A DNA stretch of 64,000 nucleotides from Sphingomonas caseinilytica. Lineage in GTDB: Bacteria; Pseudomonadota; Alphaproteobacteria; Sphingomonadales; Sphingomonadaceae. Shown one piece after another: positions 51,791 to 60,701 of this stretch (its first letter is position 1; every line of letters begins with the position of its first letter). Below the pieces are notes generated by a model. It worked only from the letters and a program-made list of their open reading frames with translations. It was not told the origin of the DNA and made no database searches. The stretch spans positions 496,001 to 560,000 of the forward strand of contig NZ_JAMGBA010000001.1 in the NCBI RefSeq assembly GCF_023516455.1. The letters run 5' to 3'. A program made the translations under genes and the position numbers.

Positions 51791-53058
51791 GGCTGGGCGG
51801 GCGAAGGCGCCGGCGCGACGCCGGGAGCGGCGCCTCTTGTTACGTAGAGGACGCCGCCACGGTTGGTGACTGCCCAGCCGCGCGATGAGAGCGCCGATCC
51901 AAGCGATGTCGCATCGCCTCGGAAATTGACCGAGAGATTGGCATTGCCGTTGGGCAGGGCGGCCTGGGTGACCCAGACCACGCCAGCCAGTCCCCGGATC
52001 TGGGCGACAGACTGGGCAACCGCGTTGGCGTCACCCTTTTCGATCACCAGCACTTGCACCACGGTGGCCGGCACGAGCGCCACGGCCGGACCTGCCTCTT
52101 CCACCAACTCCACTTCTTCGGGCGGCGGCGGCTGGATGATCAGGTCGGGATCGCCGCGGACAAGGCCGGCGGAATGGGCCTGGACGAACAGCTCATCCAT
52201 TTTCCGCACGCCCTCGGACATCATCCGGGGCAGGTCATTGCTGTTCCGCGCGACCAGTTCGAAGCTTCCGAGGATCGTGCCGTCCGGACCGAATCGCCCG
52301 ACGAATTGCGCCTTCGCCGGTCCGCCCGGATAAAGCCGGTCCACCCTGACTTCTGCGACCAGGATATTGGCGGCGCCATAAAGGTCGAGCACGTTCCTCC
52401 ACCAGCCGCGGCCGGGCCGCCGGGTCTGCGCGGCGTTGACCAGCAGCGGATCGACTCCGAGCCCGCTGACACGCACATAGTCGATCGGGCTTTGCGACGT
52501 GCGGAATTGGGCCCAGGCCCGCTGCCACGGATTACGGAGTTCAACGCTCGTTGGGGTGCCGCCCGAGATCATCACCGGAATCAGCAGCATCGGCGCCGAA
52601 CGTCGGATTTCACCCGCGACTCCAAGTAGCTCCGCCGAACGCGCCCGATCGAACAAGACGCCTAGCGTTGCGATATAGCGGTTGGGGCCGATCTGCTCAT
52701 TCTCGACCACGATCGAGCTTACGAGCCCGTCCAGCACCGAATCCGTGAGATTCGGGGCCTGGCTGATTGGCCGCTTCGTCGTTTGCGCCCAAAGTGCCTT
52801 GAAACCTTCGCGCTGGGCCATGCGCCATCCGGCATAGCGCGCGGTATCGGCGTCCTTGCCGCCGACATCGACCTTGATTCCGGTGATCTCCAGGGTCCCG
52901 GAGCTGTCGATAGGAAGGATTCCACGTTCGCCGCTCTCCATTTGAGCGACTAGCGCCCCGCCCAATCCGGCGAGGACGAGGAACAGGGCGGACAGGAGAA
53001 CGGCAGGCCGGCGCAACAGCATCAGGGGGCTTTTGGCGACAATGGCGTGGAATTCCAA
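51787..53058 (-). CDS. DUF2066-like membrane-anchored protein
   Basis: 423 residues. A hydrophobic N-terminus (LLRRPAVLLSALFLVLAGLGGALVAQM) is a signal or anchor; a start at MLLRRP (residue 12) is also possible. The mature part fits the DUF2066 pattern: DTARYAGWRMAQREGFKALWAQ, then NRYIATLGVLFDRARSAELLG. An acidic/proline linker near 320 leads to a small domain (VLVIEKGDANAVAQSVAQIRGLAGVVWV), which resembles a heavy-metal-associated ferredoxin fold without the C-x-x-C. Function is unknown. As I recall, gammaproteobacteria also keep it between purM and hda. Confidence 0.7.
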   Translation of the reverse strand: MEFHAIVAKSPLMLLRRPAVLLSALFLVLAGLGGALVAQMESGERGILPIDSSGTLEITGIKVDVGGKDADTARYAGWRMAQREGFKALWAQTTKRPISQAPNLTDSVLDGLVSSIVVENEQIGPNRYIATLGVLFDRARSAELLGVAGEIRRSAPMLLIPVMISGGTPTSVELRNPWQRAWAQFRTSQSPIDYVRVSGLGVDPLLVNAAQTRRPGRGWWRNVLDLYGAANILVAEVRVDRLYPGGPAKAQFVGRFGPDGTILGSFELVARNSNDLPRMMSEGVRKMDELFVQAHSAGLVRGDPDLIIQPPPPEEVELVEEAGPAVALVPATVVQVLVIEKGDANAVAQSVAQIRGLAGVVWVTQAALPNGNANLSVNFRGDATSLGSALSSRGWAVTNRGGVLYVTRGAAPGVAPAPSPAQP

Positions 53059-53085
53059 GCGCGATATGGCTAGGCGGCTGGCGAT

Positions 53086-54189
53086 ATGAGCAATGATTTG
53101 TCGAAAAAGCCGCTGACCTATGCCGATGCAGGCGTTTCAATCGCCGCCGGCAATGCGCTGGTGAAGGCCATTGGCCCCCTCGCCAAATCGACCGCTCGCC
53201 CCGGCGCCAATGCCGAACTGGGCGGATTCGGCGGCTTCTTCGACCTGAAAGCCGCCGGTTACGAAGATCCGCTGCTGGTTGCGGCCAACGACGGCGTCGG
53301 CACCAAGCTCAAGCTCGCCATCGATACCGGAAAGCATGACGGCGTCGGAATCGATCTCGTCGCGATGTGCGTCAACGACCTCGTCGTGCAGGGCGCGGAG
53401 CCTCTGTTCTTCCTCGACTATTATGCGACCGGGAAACTCGACAACGAGGCCGCGACAGCGGTCGTCGCATCGATCGCGGAAGGTTGCCGACAGGCCGGCT
53501 GCGCCTTGATCGGCGGCGAAACGGCCGAGATGCCGGGCATGTATTCGGCAGGGGATTACGACCTCGCCGGTTTTTGCGTCGGCGCGGTCGATCGAGCCAA
53601 GGCACTGACCGGAAACCGCGTTGCGCCCGGCGACATTGTCCTCGGGTTGGCAAGCTCAGGCGTACACAGCAACGGTTTCTCGCTCGTCCGCCGCCTGATC
53701 GAGGTCAACGGGTGGAAGCTCGATCGCCCCGCCCTGTTCGACCAGGATCGGCTGCTCGCCGACATCCTGCTCGAACCGACGCGCATCTATGTGAAAAGCC
53801 TCCTGCCGCTGGTCCGGGAGGGCAAGATCAAGGCCCTGGCCCATATCACCGGCGGCGGCCTGCTGGAGAATATTCCGAGGGTTCTTCCGGAAGGCGCTCA
53901 CGCCGTGATCGACGCGGACAGCTGGCCCCTTCCCCGCCTGTTCGCCTTCCTGCAGGCCGGTGGGTCGATCGAACCGGCTGAGCTGGCGCGCACCTTCAAT
54001 TGCGGTATCGGGATGGTCGCCATCGTTCGCGAGGACGAAGCGGCGCAAATCATCGAACGGCTCGAAGCTGCCGGAGAGACCGTATTCCGGATCGGCATTG
54101 TCGAGGCAGGCGAGACTGGATGCACGGTAAGCGGCAGCGCGGACACCTGGAGCGCCCGCGAGTCCTGGACCGCGACCCATCATGGCTGA
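53086..54189 (+). CDS. purM: Phosphoribosylformylglycinamidine cyclo-ligase PurM
   Basis: 367 residues. Family signatures are [60 protein letters not shown], then [25 protein letters not shown] and [11 protein letters not shown]. It closes the imidazole ring to give AIR in purine synthesis. It is divergent from the DUF2066-like gene across 27 bases, and its end overlaps purN by eight bases. Confidence 0.96.
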   Translation: MSNDLSKKPLTYADAGVSIAAGNALVKAIGPLAKSTARPGANAELGGFGGFFDLKAAGYEDPLLVAANDGVGTKLKLAIDTGKHDGVGIDLVAMCVNDLVVQGAEPLFFLDYYATGKLDNEAATAVVASIAEGCRQAGCALIGGETAEMPGMYSAGDYDLAGFCVGAVDRAKALTGNRVAPGDIVLGLASSGVHSNGFSLVRRLIEVNGWKLDRPALFDQDRLLADILLEPTRIYVKSLLPLVREGKIKALAHITGGGLLENIPRVLPEGAHAVIDADSWPLPRLFAFLQAGGSIEPAELARTFNCGIGMVAIVREDEAAQIIERLEAAGETVFRIGIVEAGETGCTVSGSADTWSARESWTATHHG

Positions 54190-55144
54190 GCGAAGCCGGA
54201 TCGCGATCCTCATTTCGGGCCGCGGCTCGAACATGGCGGCGCTGATCTACGCTTCCCGCGCCGACGGCTGCTCATATGAGGTCGCGCTGGTGACCGGCGA
54301 CAAGCCGCAGGCGCATGGCCTGGAAGTCGCCGTGGCGGAGAGCATTGCGGTCGAAGCCCTGGACGCAAAGGCCCTTGGCCCCGCTTATTGGGACAAGCTG
54401 CATGAAGTCCTGAAAGCGGCCGATGTCGACCTGATCGCTCTGGCCGGTTTCATGCGCATCATTCCAGACGATTTCCTGGCTCGCTGGGACGGCCGCGTCG
54501 TCAATATTCACCCCTCACTGCTGCCGAAGCACAAGGGCCTGGCCACGCACGAAGCCTGCCTTGCGGCCCGCGACAAGGTGACCGGTGCGACGGTGCACCT
54601 GGTCACGCCCGATCTCGATAGCGGTGAGATACTAGGCCAGGTCGAGGTCGCGGTCCTCTCCGACGATACAGCCGAAGCACTCGCGGAACGGGTGCTCATC
54701 GCCGAGCATCAGCTCTATCCGCATATCGTCAGCCAATTTCTCGGCCGCACCAACGACTTCGACTGGATTACGGAGAAGGTCGGCGAGCTGGCATTGGCGC
54801 TACAGGAAACGACCTTCCAGACGAGCCACGGCTCGCCCGGGTGGAAGGTCGGCAGCAAGAGCGGAAGCAAATTCTTCGCCATCATGTGGAATCGCCACCA
54901 CGGCGAGGAATCGATCGGCGTGCTGGTCAAATGCAGCGGCCAGGATGAAATGGCGCAGCTGATCGAGGCGGAACCGGACATCTATTTCCGGCCGGCCTAT
55001 TATGGCCCGTCCGACTGGATTGGAATTGCGCTTGATCGGCCGCGAGTCGACTGGGATCACGTGTCCAACTGGCTGCATCGGAGCTGGCTGGCCATGGCCC
55101 CGCCGCGCCTTACCAAGTTGATGCGGGCCGCCGAAGAATTCTAA
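54182..55144 (+). CDS. purN: GAR transformylase PurN fused to an MmcQ/YjbR-like domain
   Basis: 320 residues, about 110-130 longer than usual PurN. Residues 1-190 are the transformylase, with Asn108 and His110 in [10 protein letters not shown] and Asp146 in LDSGE, the catalytic set. Residues 193-320 are an added domain: [25 protein letters not shown], then [18 protein letters not shown] and [18 protein letters not shown], ending with W-D-H-V...SW-L-A-M-A-P-P. This fits the MmcQ/YjbR (DUF419) family, a double-wing DNA-binding-like fold of unknown role. No stop or frameshift separates the parts. Confidence 0.9.
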   Translation: MAERSRIAILISGRGSNMAALIYASRADGCSYEVALVTGDKPQAHGLEVAVAESIAVEALDAKALGPAYWDKLHEVLKAADVDLIALAGFMRIIPDDFLARWDGRVVNIHPSLLPKHKGLATHEACLAARDKVTGATVHLVTPDLDSGEILGQVEVAVLSDDTAEALAERVLIAEHQLYPHIVSQFLGRTNDFDWITEKVGELALALQETTFQTSHGSPGWKVGSKSGSKFFAIMWNRHHGEESIGVLVKCSGQDEMAQLIEAEPDIYFRPAYYGPSDWIGIALDRPRVDWDHVSNWLHRSWLAMAPPRLTKLMRAAEEF

Positions 55145-55158
55145 CACACGGCTCGTCG

Positions 55159-55213
55159 CCCCAGCGCAGGCTGGGGCCCATGTCATGGATGCCAGCCTTC
55201 GCTGGCATGACGG
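55159..55213. repeat. Dispersed palindromic repeat, second type
   Basis: CCCCAGC-GCAG-GCTGGGG (with one extra base in the loop) is followed by GTCATGGATGCCAGC-CTTC-GCTGGCATGAC, a longer imperfect stem. It lies just after the purN stop. It is a different sequence from the repeats at 42646 and 56692 and resembles intergenic repeats frequent in GC-rich alphaproteobacteria. It could end the purMN transcript. Confidence 0.65.
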
Positions 55214-55258
55214 GAAAAAGAGGTTCGACTTCCGTTAGGCCAACAGGAGGGATCGACG

Positions 55259-55696
55259 ATGATCGCTTTGCTCATGCTGTTCCACGCAACGACCACACCC
55301 CAGGCCATGCCCGCTTTCCTGTCAGGCTGCTGGGAACAGCGCAGCGACGACGGCCGCTGGACCGAGGAATGCTGGACCAGCGCTCGCGGTGGCCTGATGA
55401 TCGGCTCGGGGCGCGATGGCAAGGGCGACAAGGTCGGCCATTGGGAATGGATGCGGATCGAGCGCGGCGCCGACGGCTTGCTGACATTCTACGGGTCGCC
55501 AAAGGGAGCGACAGCCGTCGGGTTCAAGGCGATCGAGGCCGACGCCAAATCGATCACATTCGCCAATCCGGGCCACGATTACCCGCAGCGCGTTCGCTAT
55601 GTCGTGACGGACACCGGGCTCGACGCGGAAGTTTCGCTGGCCGACGGAAGCAAACCCAATCGCTGGAGCTATCGCAGGCCCGCGAGCGGACAATGA
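55259..55696 (+). CDS. DUF6265-like exported protein
   Basis: 145 residues. A short hydrophobic start (MIALLMLFHATTTPQAMPA) is probably a signal peptide. The conserved pattern is FLSGCWEQRSDDGRWTEECWTSARGGLMIGSGR, then WEWMRIERG, FYGSPKG and FANPGHDYPQRVRYV, matching the DUF6265 (lipocalin-like) family. Function is unknown. It is followed by an opposite-strand terminator from ndk. Confidence 0.8.
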   Translation: MIALLMLFHATTTPQAMPAFLSGCWEQRSDDGRWTEECWTSARGGLMIGSGRDGKGDKVGHWEWMRIERGADGLLTFYGSPKGATAVGFKAIEADAKSITFANPGHDYPQRVRYVVTDTGLDAEVSLADGSKPNRWSYRRPASGQ

Positions 55697-55724
55697 AAAG
55701 GCCGCCGGGTCGCCCCAACGGCCT
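55695..55724 (-). terminator. Intrinsic terminator of ndk
   Basis: Read on the minus strand, AGGCCG-TT-GGG-GCGA-CCC-GG-CGGCCT forms a two-part stem followed by TTTTC. It begins about 27 bases past the ndk stop and overlaps the end of the DUF6265 gene's trailer. Confidence 0.75.
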
Positions 55725-55750
55725 CTACATTCTGTCGAATTCGTCAGCTG

Positions 55751-56173
55751 TTAGCCGACGATTTCTTCCGGCTTGAAGAAGAAGGCGATTTCGATCGCGG
55801 CATTCTCGTCGCTGTCCGAACCATGGACCGAGTTGGCTTCGATCGATTCAGCGAAAAGCTTGCGGATGGTGCCCTCGGCGGCGTCGGCCGGGTTGGTCGC
55901 GCCCATCACGTCGCGGTTGAGCTTCACGGCATCCTCGCCCTCGAGGACCTGAACTACGACCGGTCCGGACGTCATGAAGGCGCACAGGTCGTTGTAGAAG
56001 GGACGCTCCTTGTGGACCGCGTAGAAACCGCCAGCCTGCTCGTTGGTCATGTGGATGCGCTTCGATGCGACGACGCGAAGGCCGGCATCTTCCAGCGCCT
56101 TGGTGACCGCGCCGGTCAGGTTGCGGCGGGTGGCGTCGGGCTTGATGATCGAAAAGGTGCGGGTAACCGCCAT
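55751..56173 (-). CDS. ndk: Nucleoside diphosphate kinase
   Basis: 140 residues, normal length. The phospho-acceptor His117 is in [17 protein letters not shown], and [13 protein letters not shown] is at the N-terminus. It balances nucleoside triphosphate pools by phosphate exchange. A terminator follows, and a 70-base gap separates it from holC, so it is likely transcribed alone. Confidence 0.97.
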   Translation of the reverse strand: MAVTRTFSIIKPDATRRNLTGAVTKALEDAGLRVVASKRIHMTNEQAGGFYAVHKERPFYNDLCAFMTSGPVVVQVLEGEDAVKLNRDVMGATNPADAAEGTIRKLFAESIEANSVHGSDSDENAAIEIAFFFKPEEIVG

Positions 56174-56244
56174 TTGAATGCTCCGGATTTCCAGGGGTTG
56201 GGATTGGCCGCGCCCCTAGCGGCCCAGCGTGACAAGGGCAAGGC

Positions 56245-56682
56245 TCAGGCCTTCTTCACCCATTTCCCATCTTCCTGCGCCCAATAGTTGCGCTCCACCC
56301 CTTCGCGGCCGGCGAGCAATTTCCAGGAAAGTCGCGCCCCTTCCAGCGTCTCCTCATCGAACAGGTAGAACGCCCGTTCATAAGCCAATGCCGAATCGCG
56401 CCATTCGCCGTCGGCGATGAGAATATTGCGGGCGAGATTCGGAGCGTCGGCACCGGTCGACAGCAAGATTGGCTGCGCAGTGTCATCAGCGCCGCCTGCC
56501 AGCCCGTGCGGGAGGAAACTGGTAGCGCCCTGATCCCACAGCAACCGGTCGAGCCGCGCGAGGAGCGCCTCGTCCGATGCGACAACCAGCAACCGCTGCT
56601 CTTCACCGAGCAACCGCCCGGCGATCGCGGCAATCACACTGTCAGGCTGGGCGCCGCCGAGCTGGTAGAAATCGACCCTCAT
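56245..56682 (-). CDS. holC: DNA polymerase III chi subunit
   Basis: 145 residues. The chi pattern is VDFYQLGG at the start, LLGEEQRLLVVASDEALLARLDRLLWDQGATSFLPHGLAGG in the middle, then PILLSTG and FYLFDEETLEGARLSWKLL. Chi links the clamp loader to SSB during replication. It follows pepA on the same strand, with a palindromic repeat between them. Confidence 0.9.
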   Translation of the reverse strand: MRVDFYQLGGAQPDSVIAAIAGRLLGEEQRLLVVASDEALLARLDRLLWDQGATSFLPHGLAGGADDTAQPILLSTGADAPNLARNILIADGEWRDSALAYERAFYLFDEETLEGARLSWKLLAGREGVERNYWAQEDGKWVKKA

Positions 56683-56691
56683 AAGCCCTGC

Positions 56692-56756
56692 GTCATCGCG
56701 AGCAGCGTAGCGGCGTGGCGATCCAGCCTGGATTGCTTCGCTTTGCTCGCAATGAC
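56692..56756. repeat. Dispersed palindromic repeat, copy B
   Basis: GTCATCGCGAG and CTCGCAATGAC flank a core with CTGGATTGCTTCGC, the same element as at 42646-42720 but ten bases shorter, with one mismatch in the left end. It lies between pepA and holC. Confidence 0.8.
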
Positions 56757-56762
56757 AGTTCC

Positions 56763-58232
56763 TTAGGCCTCGGCCGTGTCAGCGATGAACTTGTCGAGAA
56801 GCCGCACGCCGTATCCGGTGGCGCCCTTCTCGGCCGTGGCGGACGCCTTGTCGGCCCAGGCCATGCCGGCGATGTCGAGGTGAGCCCAGGGGGTGTTGTC
56901 CTCGACATAGCGAAGCAGGAACTGCGCCGCGGTGATCGATCCGGCCTCGCGCGGTCCGACATTCTTCATATCCGCGATCGGCGAGTCGATCAGCCGGTCA
57001 TAGGCATCGCCCATCGGCTGACGCCAAAGCTTGTCGCCGCTTTCGTCGGCGGCCTTGATCAGCTGTCCGGCGAGCGTCTCGTCGTTCGAGAAGATGCCGG
57101 CATATTCATGGCCCAGGGTGATGACCATCGCGCCGGTCAGGGTCGCCAGGTCGATCATCGACTTCGGCTTGAAGGTGCGCTGTGTCCAGGTCATCGCGTC
57201 GCACAGGACCAGACGGCCCTCAGCGTCGGTGTTGATGACCTCAACGGTCTGGCCCGACATCGTCGTCACGACGTCGCCCGGACGCTGCGCGTTGCCGTCC
57301 GGCATATTCTCAACCAGTCCGCAAACCCCGACCACATTGGCCTTGGCCTTGCGTCCGGCGATCGCCTTCATCGCTCCGGCAACGGCGCCGGCACCGCCCA
57401 TGTCCCACTTCATGGCTTCCATGTTCTGGGCAGGCTTGATCGAGATGCCGCCGGTATCGAAGGTCACGCCCTTGCCGATCAGTGCAACCGGCGCCTCGCC
57501 GGCCTTCCCGCCATTCCACTTCATGACGAGCATTCTCGGTTCGCGGACCGAGCCCTGGGAAACGCCAAGCAAGGCACCCATCCCGAGCTTTTCCATCGCG
57601 CCCCGGTCGAGCACCTGGATTTCAAGGCCGAGGCCCTTCACGCTTTCCGTGACGCGCTCGACGAAGCTTTCCGGATAGATGATGTTGGCTGGCTCCGTAA
57701 CCAGCTCGCGGGTGAGGGCAACGCCCTCGACGACCGCGGCGTAGCGCGTGGCATAACGCTCTTCAGCTGCCTGTCCGGCACCGACGATGGTGACCGTGGT
57801 CAGCGTCGCCTTCTGCTTTTCCTTGATGCGCGTCCGGTAACGGTCATAGCGCCAGCTACGAAGCGCGGCGGCGAACGCCACGCGGGCGGCGGCATCGGCA
57901 TCGAGCTTCAGACCCGTGAGGTCGATGACAGCATGCGTTTCACCCGAGGTCAGCAGGCGAGCGATCGCGGCGCCGGCGAACTTCTCCGCCGCATCGCCGT
58001 CATTGGCCTTGCTGCCCGTGCCGACAACAATGAGCCGGCGGCCGCCGTCGCCTTCCAGGAAAATTTCGACCGCCGAACCTGCATCGCCTTCGAAGCGGCT
58101 GCGCTTGAGAGCGGCGGCAACGCCGGCCTTTGCCGCACCAAGGCTGTCGAGGCCCGGCGAGGTCGAGCCGCTGGACGGAAGCACAAGTGCGAATTCGCCT
58201 GTCGGGCGGGCGTCGGCAAAGCGGATCTGCAT
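56763..58232 (-). CDS. pepA: Leucyl aminopeptidase (M17)
   Basis: 489 residues from the ATG with GAGGA six bases upstream; a TTG six codons earlier is unlikely. The M17 catalytic domain carries NTDAEGRLVLCDAMTW and the metal ligands in IGKGVTFDTGGISIKP, with KWDMGGAGAVAG following. It removes N-terminal residues from peptides, and E. coli PepA also binds DNA. It is divergent from lptD across 129 bases. Confidence 0.95.
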   Translation of the reverse strand: MQIRFADARPTGEFALVLPSSGSTSPGLDSLGAAKAGVAAALKRSRFEGDAGSAVEIFLEGDGGRRLIVVGTGSKANDGDAAEKFAGAAIARLLTSGETHAVIDLTGLKLDADAAARVAFAAALRSWRYDRYRTRIKEKQKATLTTVTIVGAGQAAEERYATRYAAVVEGVALTRELVTEPANIIYPESFVERVTESVKGLGLEIQVLDRGAMEKLGMGALLGVSQGSVREPRMLVMKWNGGKAGEAPVALIGKGVTFDTGGISIKPAQNMEAMKWDMGGAGAVAGAMKAIAGRKAKANVVGVCGLVENMPDGNAQRPGDVVTTMSGQTVEVINTDAEGRLVLCDAMTWTQRTFKPKSMIDLATLTGAMVITLGHEYAGIFSNDETLAGQLIKAADESGDKLWRQPMGDAYDRLIDSPIADMKNVGPREAGSITAAQFLLRYVEDNTPWAHLDIAGMAWADKASATAEKGATGYGVRLLDKFIADTAEA

Positions 58233-58361
58233 GAACTTCCTCAAATTCAAAAAAGGTCAGGGTTTGGGCCCTTTAAGCGGCAAGTCGCGCCATGGCAAAG
58301 GGGCGACTTGTCCGAAGCCGGATTGCCGCCTTCGGCTCAAGGTGCAATAGGCGGGCTTTCC

Positions 58362-60617
58362 ATGAGTATCGGACCGGACGGGACCTTGTTGCCAGCGCGA
58401 TTTACAGGCCTCTGCTTAACGGCGCTGCCGCTGGTGTTGTGCGTTCCCGTCGCGGCGCAGGCTGCGCAAGAGCCGGTAGCTGCCCCAGCCGCGCCTCCTG
58501 CTACCGAGCCGGTCATCGAATTCAGCGCCGACGAGGTCACCTATGAGAATGAGGTGGACCTGGTAACGGCCCAGGGACGCGTGCGCATGTCGCGCGACGG
58601 CAATTACCTGGCGGCGGACAAGGTCAGCTGGGATCGTCGCAGCGGCCGGGTCTTGGCCGAGGGCAATGTCGTGATCATGACGCCCCAGGGCGACAAGCTG
58701 GTCAGCGACAAGGTCGACCTTACCGATACGCTTCGCGACGGCGCGGTCGAGAACCTGCTCATCGTCCTTGAAGGCGGCGGCAGGATCGCGGCCGAGCGCG
58801 GGTCGCGAACCGGCGATGTCACGCAGCTGGAAAATGCGGTCTACACGGCCTGCCCCGTCGTGACGGCGGCAGGATGCCCGAAGAATCCCAGCTGGAAGAT
58901 CACGGCAACCCGGGTCACCCACGACAGGGCCAGCGGCCGGATTCGCTTCAATGGCGGACGGCTGACGGTTCTGGGGGTCCCCCTGCCACTGCTGCCCATC
59001 TTCAGCATCGGGGACGGGTCGGGCGAGGGTGGATTCAGCGGCGCGCTCGTGCCTGGCATCCGGGTCGACAGCAACAACGGGCTTGAGATCGATTTCCCCT
59101 ACTATTGGCGGATCGACAAGAACCGCGACCTGACGATCACGCCGCATATCTACACCGGCGCACTTCCGGCGCTTGAAACCCGCTGGCGCCACCTGACGTC
59201 CAAGGGTGCCTACCAGCTTGGGGCGTTTGTCACCTACGGCGACATTCCGGATCCCGACATGGTCGACCTCACCCCGGAAGATAAGGACGGCTTCCGCGGC
59301 TTCTTCGAAGGAAATGGCCGCTTCCAGCTCGACCCCTTCTGGACGGTGACCGGATCGCTTCGTGCCGCCACCGACAAGACGGTCGCCCGGCAATATGACC
59401 TGACCCGCGACGATCGACTGCGCAGCTTCGTCAGTGCGGAGCGGATCTCCCTCGACAGCTATGTCGCCATCGAAGGCTGGGCGTTCCAGGGCTTGCGCAG
59501 CACGGACAAGCAAGGCCGGATCCCGATCGCATTGCCCGCCGTGGATGCACGGGTGCGCCTGGACGATCCTGTGCTGGGCGGAAAAGTCGAACTGCAGGCC
59601 AACAGCCTCGCGATCCTTCGCCTCGACGGGCAGGATACGCAACGCGCCTTCGCCAGCGCTCGCTGGGACATGCGGCGCTTGACGCGAATGGGTCAGGAAC
59701 TGACCTTCACCGCTTTCGCCCGGGCCGACGCATATCACACCGATAATTCCGAAGAGACGGTAGTCGACATCTACCGCGGCCAGGATGGTTGGCAGTTCCG
59801 TGGAATCGGGGCTTTGGCGGCGGACCTCAAATGGCCCCTGATCGGCCAGCTTTGGGGAGGCTCGCAGCGGCTGACCCCCCGAGTCCAGCTGGTGCTGACC
59901 CCGCCGACCGAAAATCTGGACATCCCCAACGAGGATGCCCGCGCGGTCGATCTGGAGGACAGCAACCTTTTCGCCCTCAACCGCTTCCCCGGCTACGACC
60001 GGTGGGAGGACGGATCGCGCGTCACATACGGACTGGAATGGGCTTTCGACCGCCCGAAATTCTCGGTCGATGCGGTTATCGGGCAAAGCTATCGGCTGAC
60101 AAACGAGCCCGTGCTTTTTCCCGACGGAACGGGCCTTACCGACCGTTTCTCGGACATTGTCGGGCGGACCCGTATACGCTTCGGCCGGCTGGTCGATGTC
60201 ACTCACCGCTACCGCGTCGACAAGGATAATCTGGCGGTGCGACGGAATGAGCTGGATCTGACCGTCGGCACCGAGCTCACCTATGCCCAAGTCGGCTATC
60301 TGCGGCTCAACCGCGACATTTCCCCGACCGTTGAGGATCTGCGCGACAAGGAAGAGCTTCGGCTCGCGGGGCGATGGCAGATCCTGCCTTACTGGTCGGT
60401 ATTCGGTTCGACAGTGCTCGACCTGAGCGATGAAGAGGAAGATCCGCTGAACATCGCCGACGGATTCGAACCCGTTCGCCATCGCCTCGGCTTCACTTAC
60501 GAGGATGATTGTCTGGAGCTTGGCGTAGCGTGGAAGCGCGACTATGAGCGGATCGGGGAGTTCCGGAAGGGCAGTACTTTTTCCATCAACTTCGCGCTGA
60601 AGGGTATCGGCCGCTAA
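58362..60617 (+). CDS. lptD: LPS-assembly protein LptD
   Basis: 751 residues from the ATG (MSIGPDGTLLPAR), followed by a signal-like hydrophobic run to AAQAAQ. The periplasmic OstA-type beta-jellyroll is VIEFSADEVTYENEVDLVTAQGRVRMSRDGNYLAADKVSWDRRSGRVLAEGNVV, followed by the outer-membrane barrel. It inserts lipopolysaccharide into the outer leaflet. The gene heads the lptD-surA-pdxA-rsmA cluster, a long-conserved order. The open frame continues far upstream, but only as antisense of pepA. Confidence 0.93.
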   Translation: MSIGPDGTLLPARFTGLCLTALPLVLCVPVAAQAAQEPVAAPAAPPATEPVIEFSADEVTYENEVDLVTAQGRVRMSRDGNYLAADKVSWDRRSGRVLAEGNVVIMTPQGDKLVSDKVDLTDTLRDGAVENLLIVLEGGGRIAAERGSRTGDVTQLENAVYTACPVVTAAGCPKNPSWKITATRVTHDRASGRIRFNGGRLTVLGVPLPLLPIFSIGDGSGEGGFSGALVPGIRVDSNNGLEIDFPYYWRIDKNRDLTITPHIYTGALPALETRWRHLTSKGAYQLGAFVTYGDIPDPDMVDLTPEDKDGFRGFFEGNGRFQLDPFWTVTGSLRAATDKTVARQYDLTRDDRLRSFVSAERISLDSYVAIEGWAFQGLRSTDKQGRIPIALPAVDARVRLDDPVLGGKVELQANSLAILRLDGQDTQRAFASARWDMRRLTRMGQELTFTAFARADAYHTDNSEETVVDIYRGQDGWQFRGIGALAADLKWPLIGQLWGGSQRLTPRVQLVLTPPTENLDIPNEDARAVDLEDSNLFALNRFPGYDRWEDGSRVTYGLEWAFDRPKFSVDAVIGQSYRLTNEPVLFPDGTGLTDRFSDIVGRTRIRFGRLVDVTHRYRVDKDNLAVRRNELDLTVGTELTYAQVGYLRLNRDISPTVEDLRDKEELRLAGRWQILPYWSVFGSTVLDLSDEEEDPLNIADGFEPVRHRLGFTYEDDCLELGVAWKRDYERIGEFRKGSTFSINFALKGIGR

Positions 60618-60701
60618 GCTACGGTTCAGACCGGCTTGGTAAAGGCAGTTCACATAGCGTTGGCGATAAAGGGAATTTTGAGGGTGGTAGCGATTAAGAG
60701 C

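Noticed and set aside
56715-58361. A very long open frame running from 56715 into lptD, apparently a 1300-residue protein
   Set aside because: The first 549 codons are antisense of pepA and lack any known domain. The real lptD start is the ATG at 58362 with a signal peptide right behind it.
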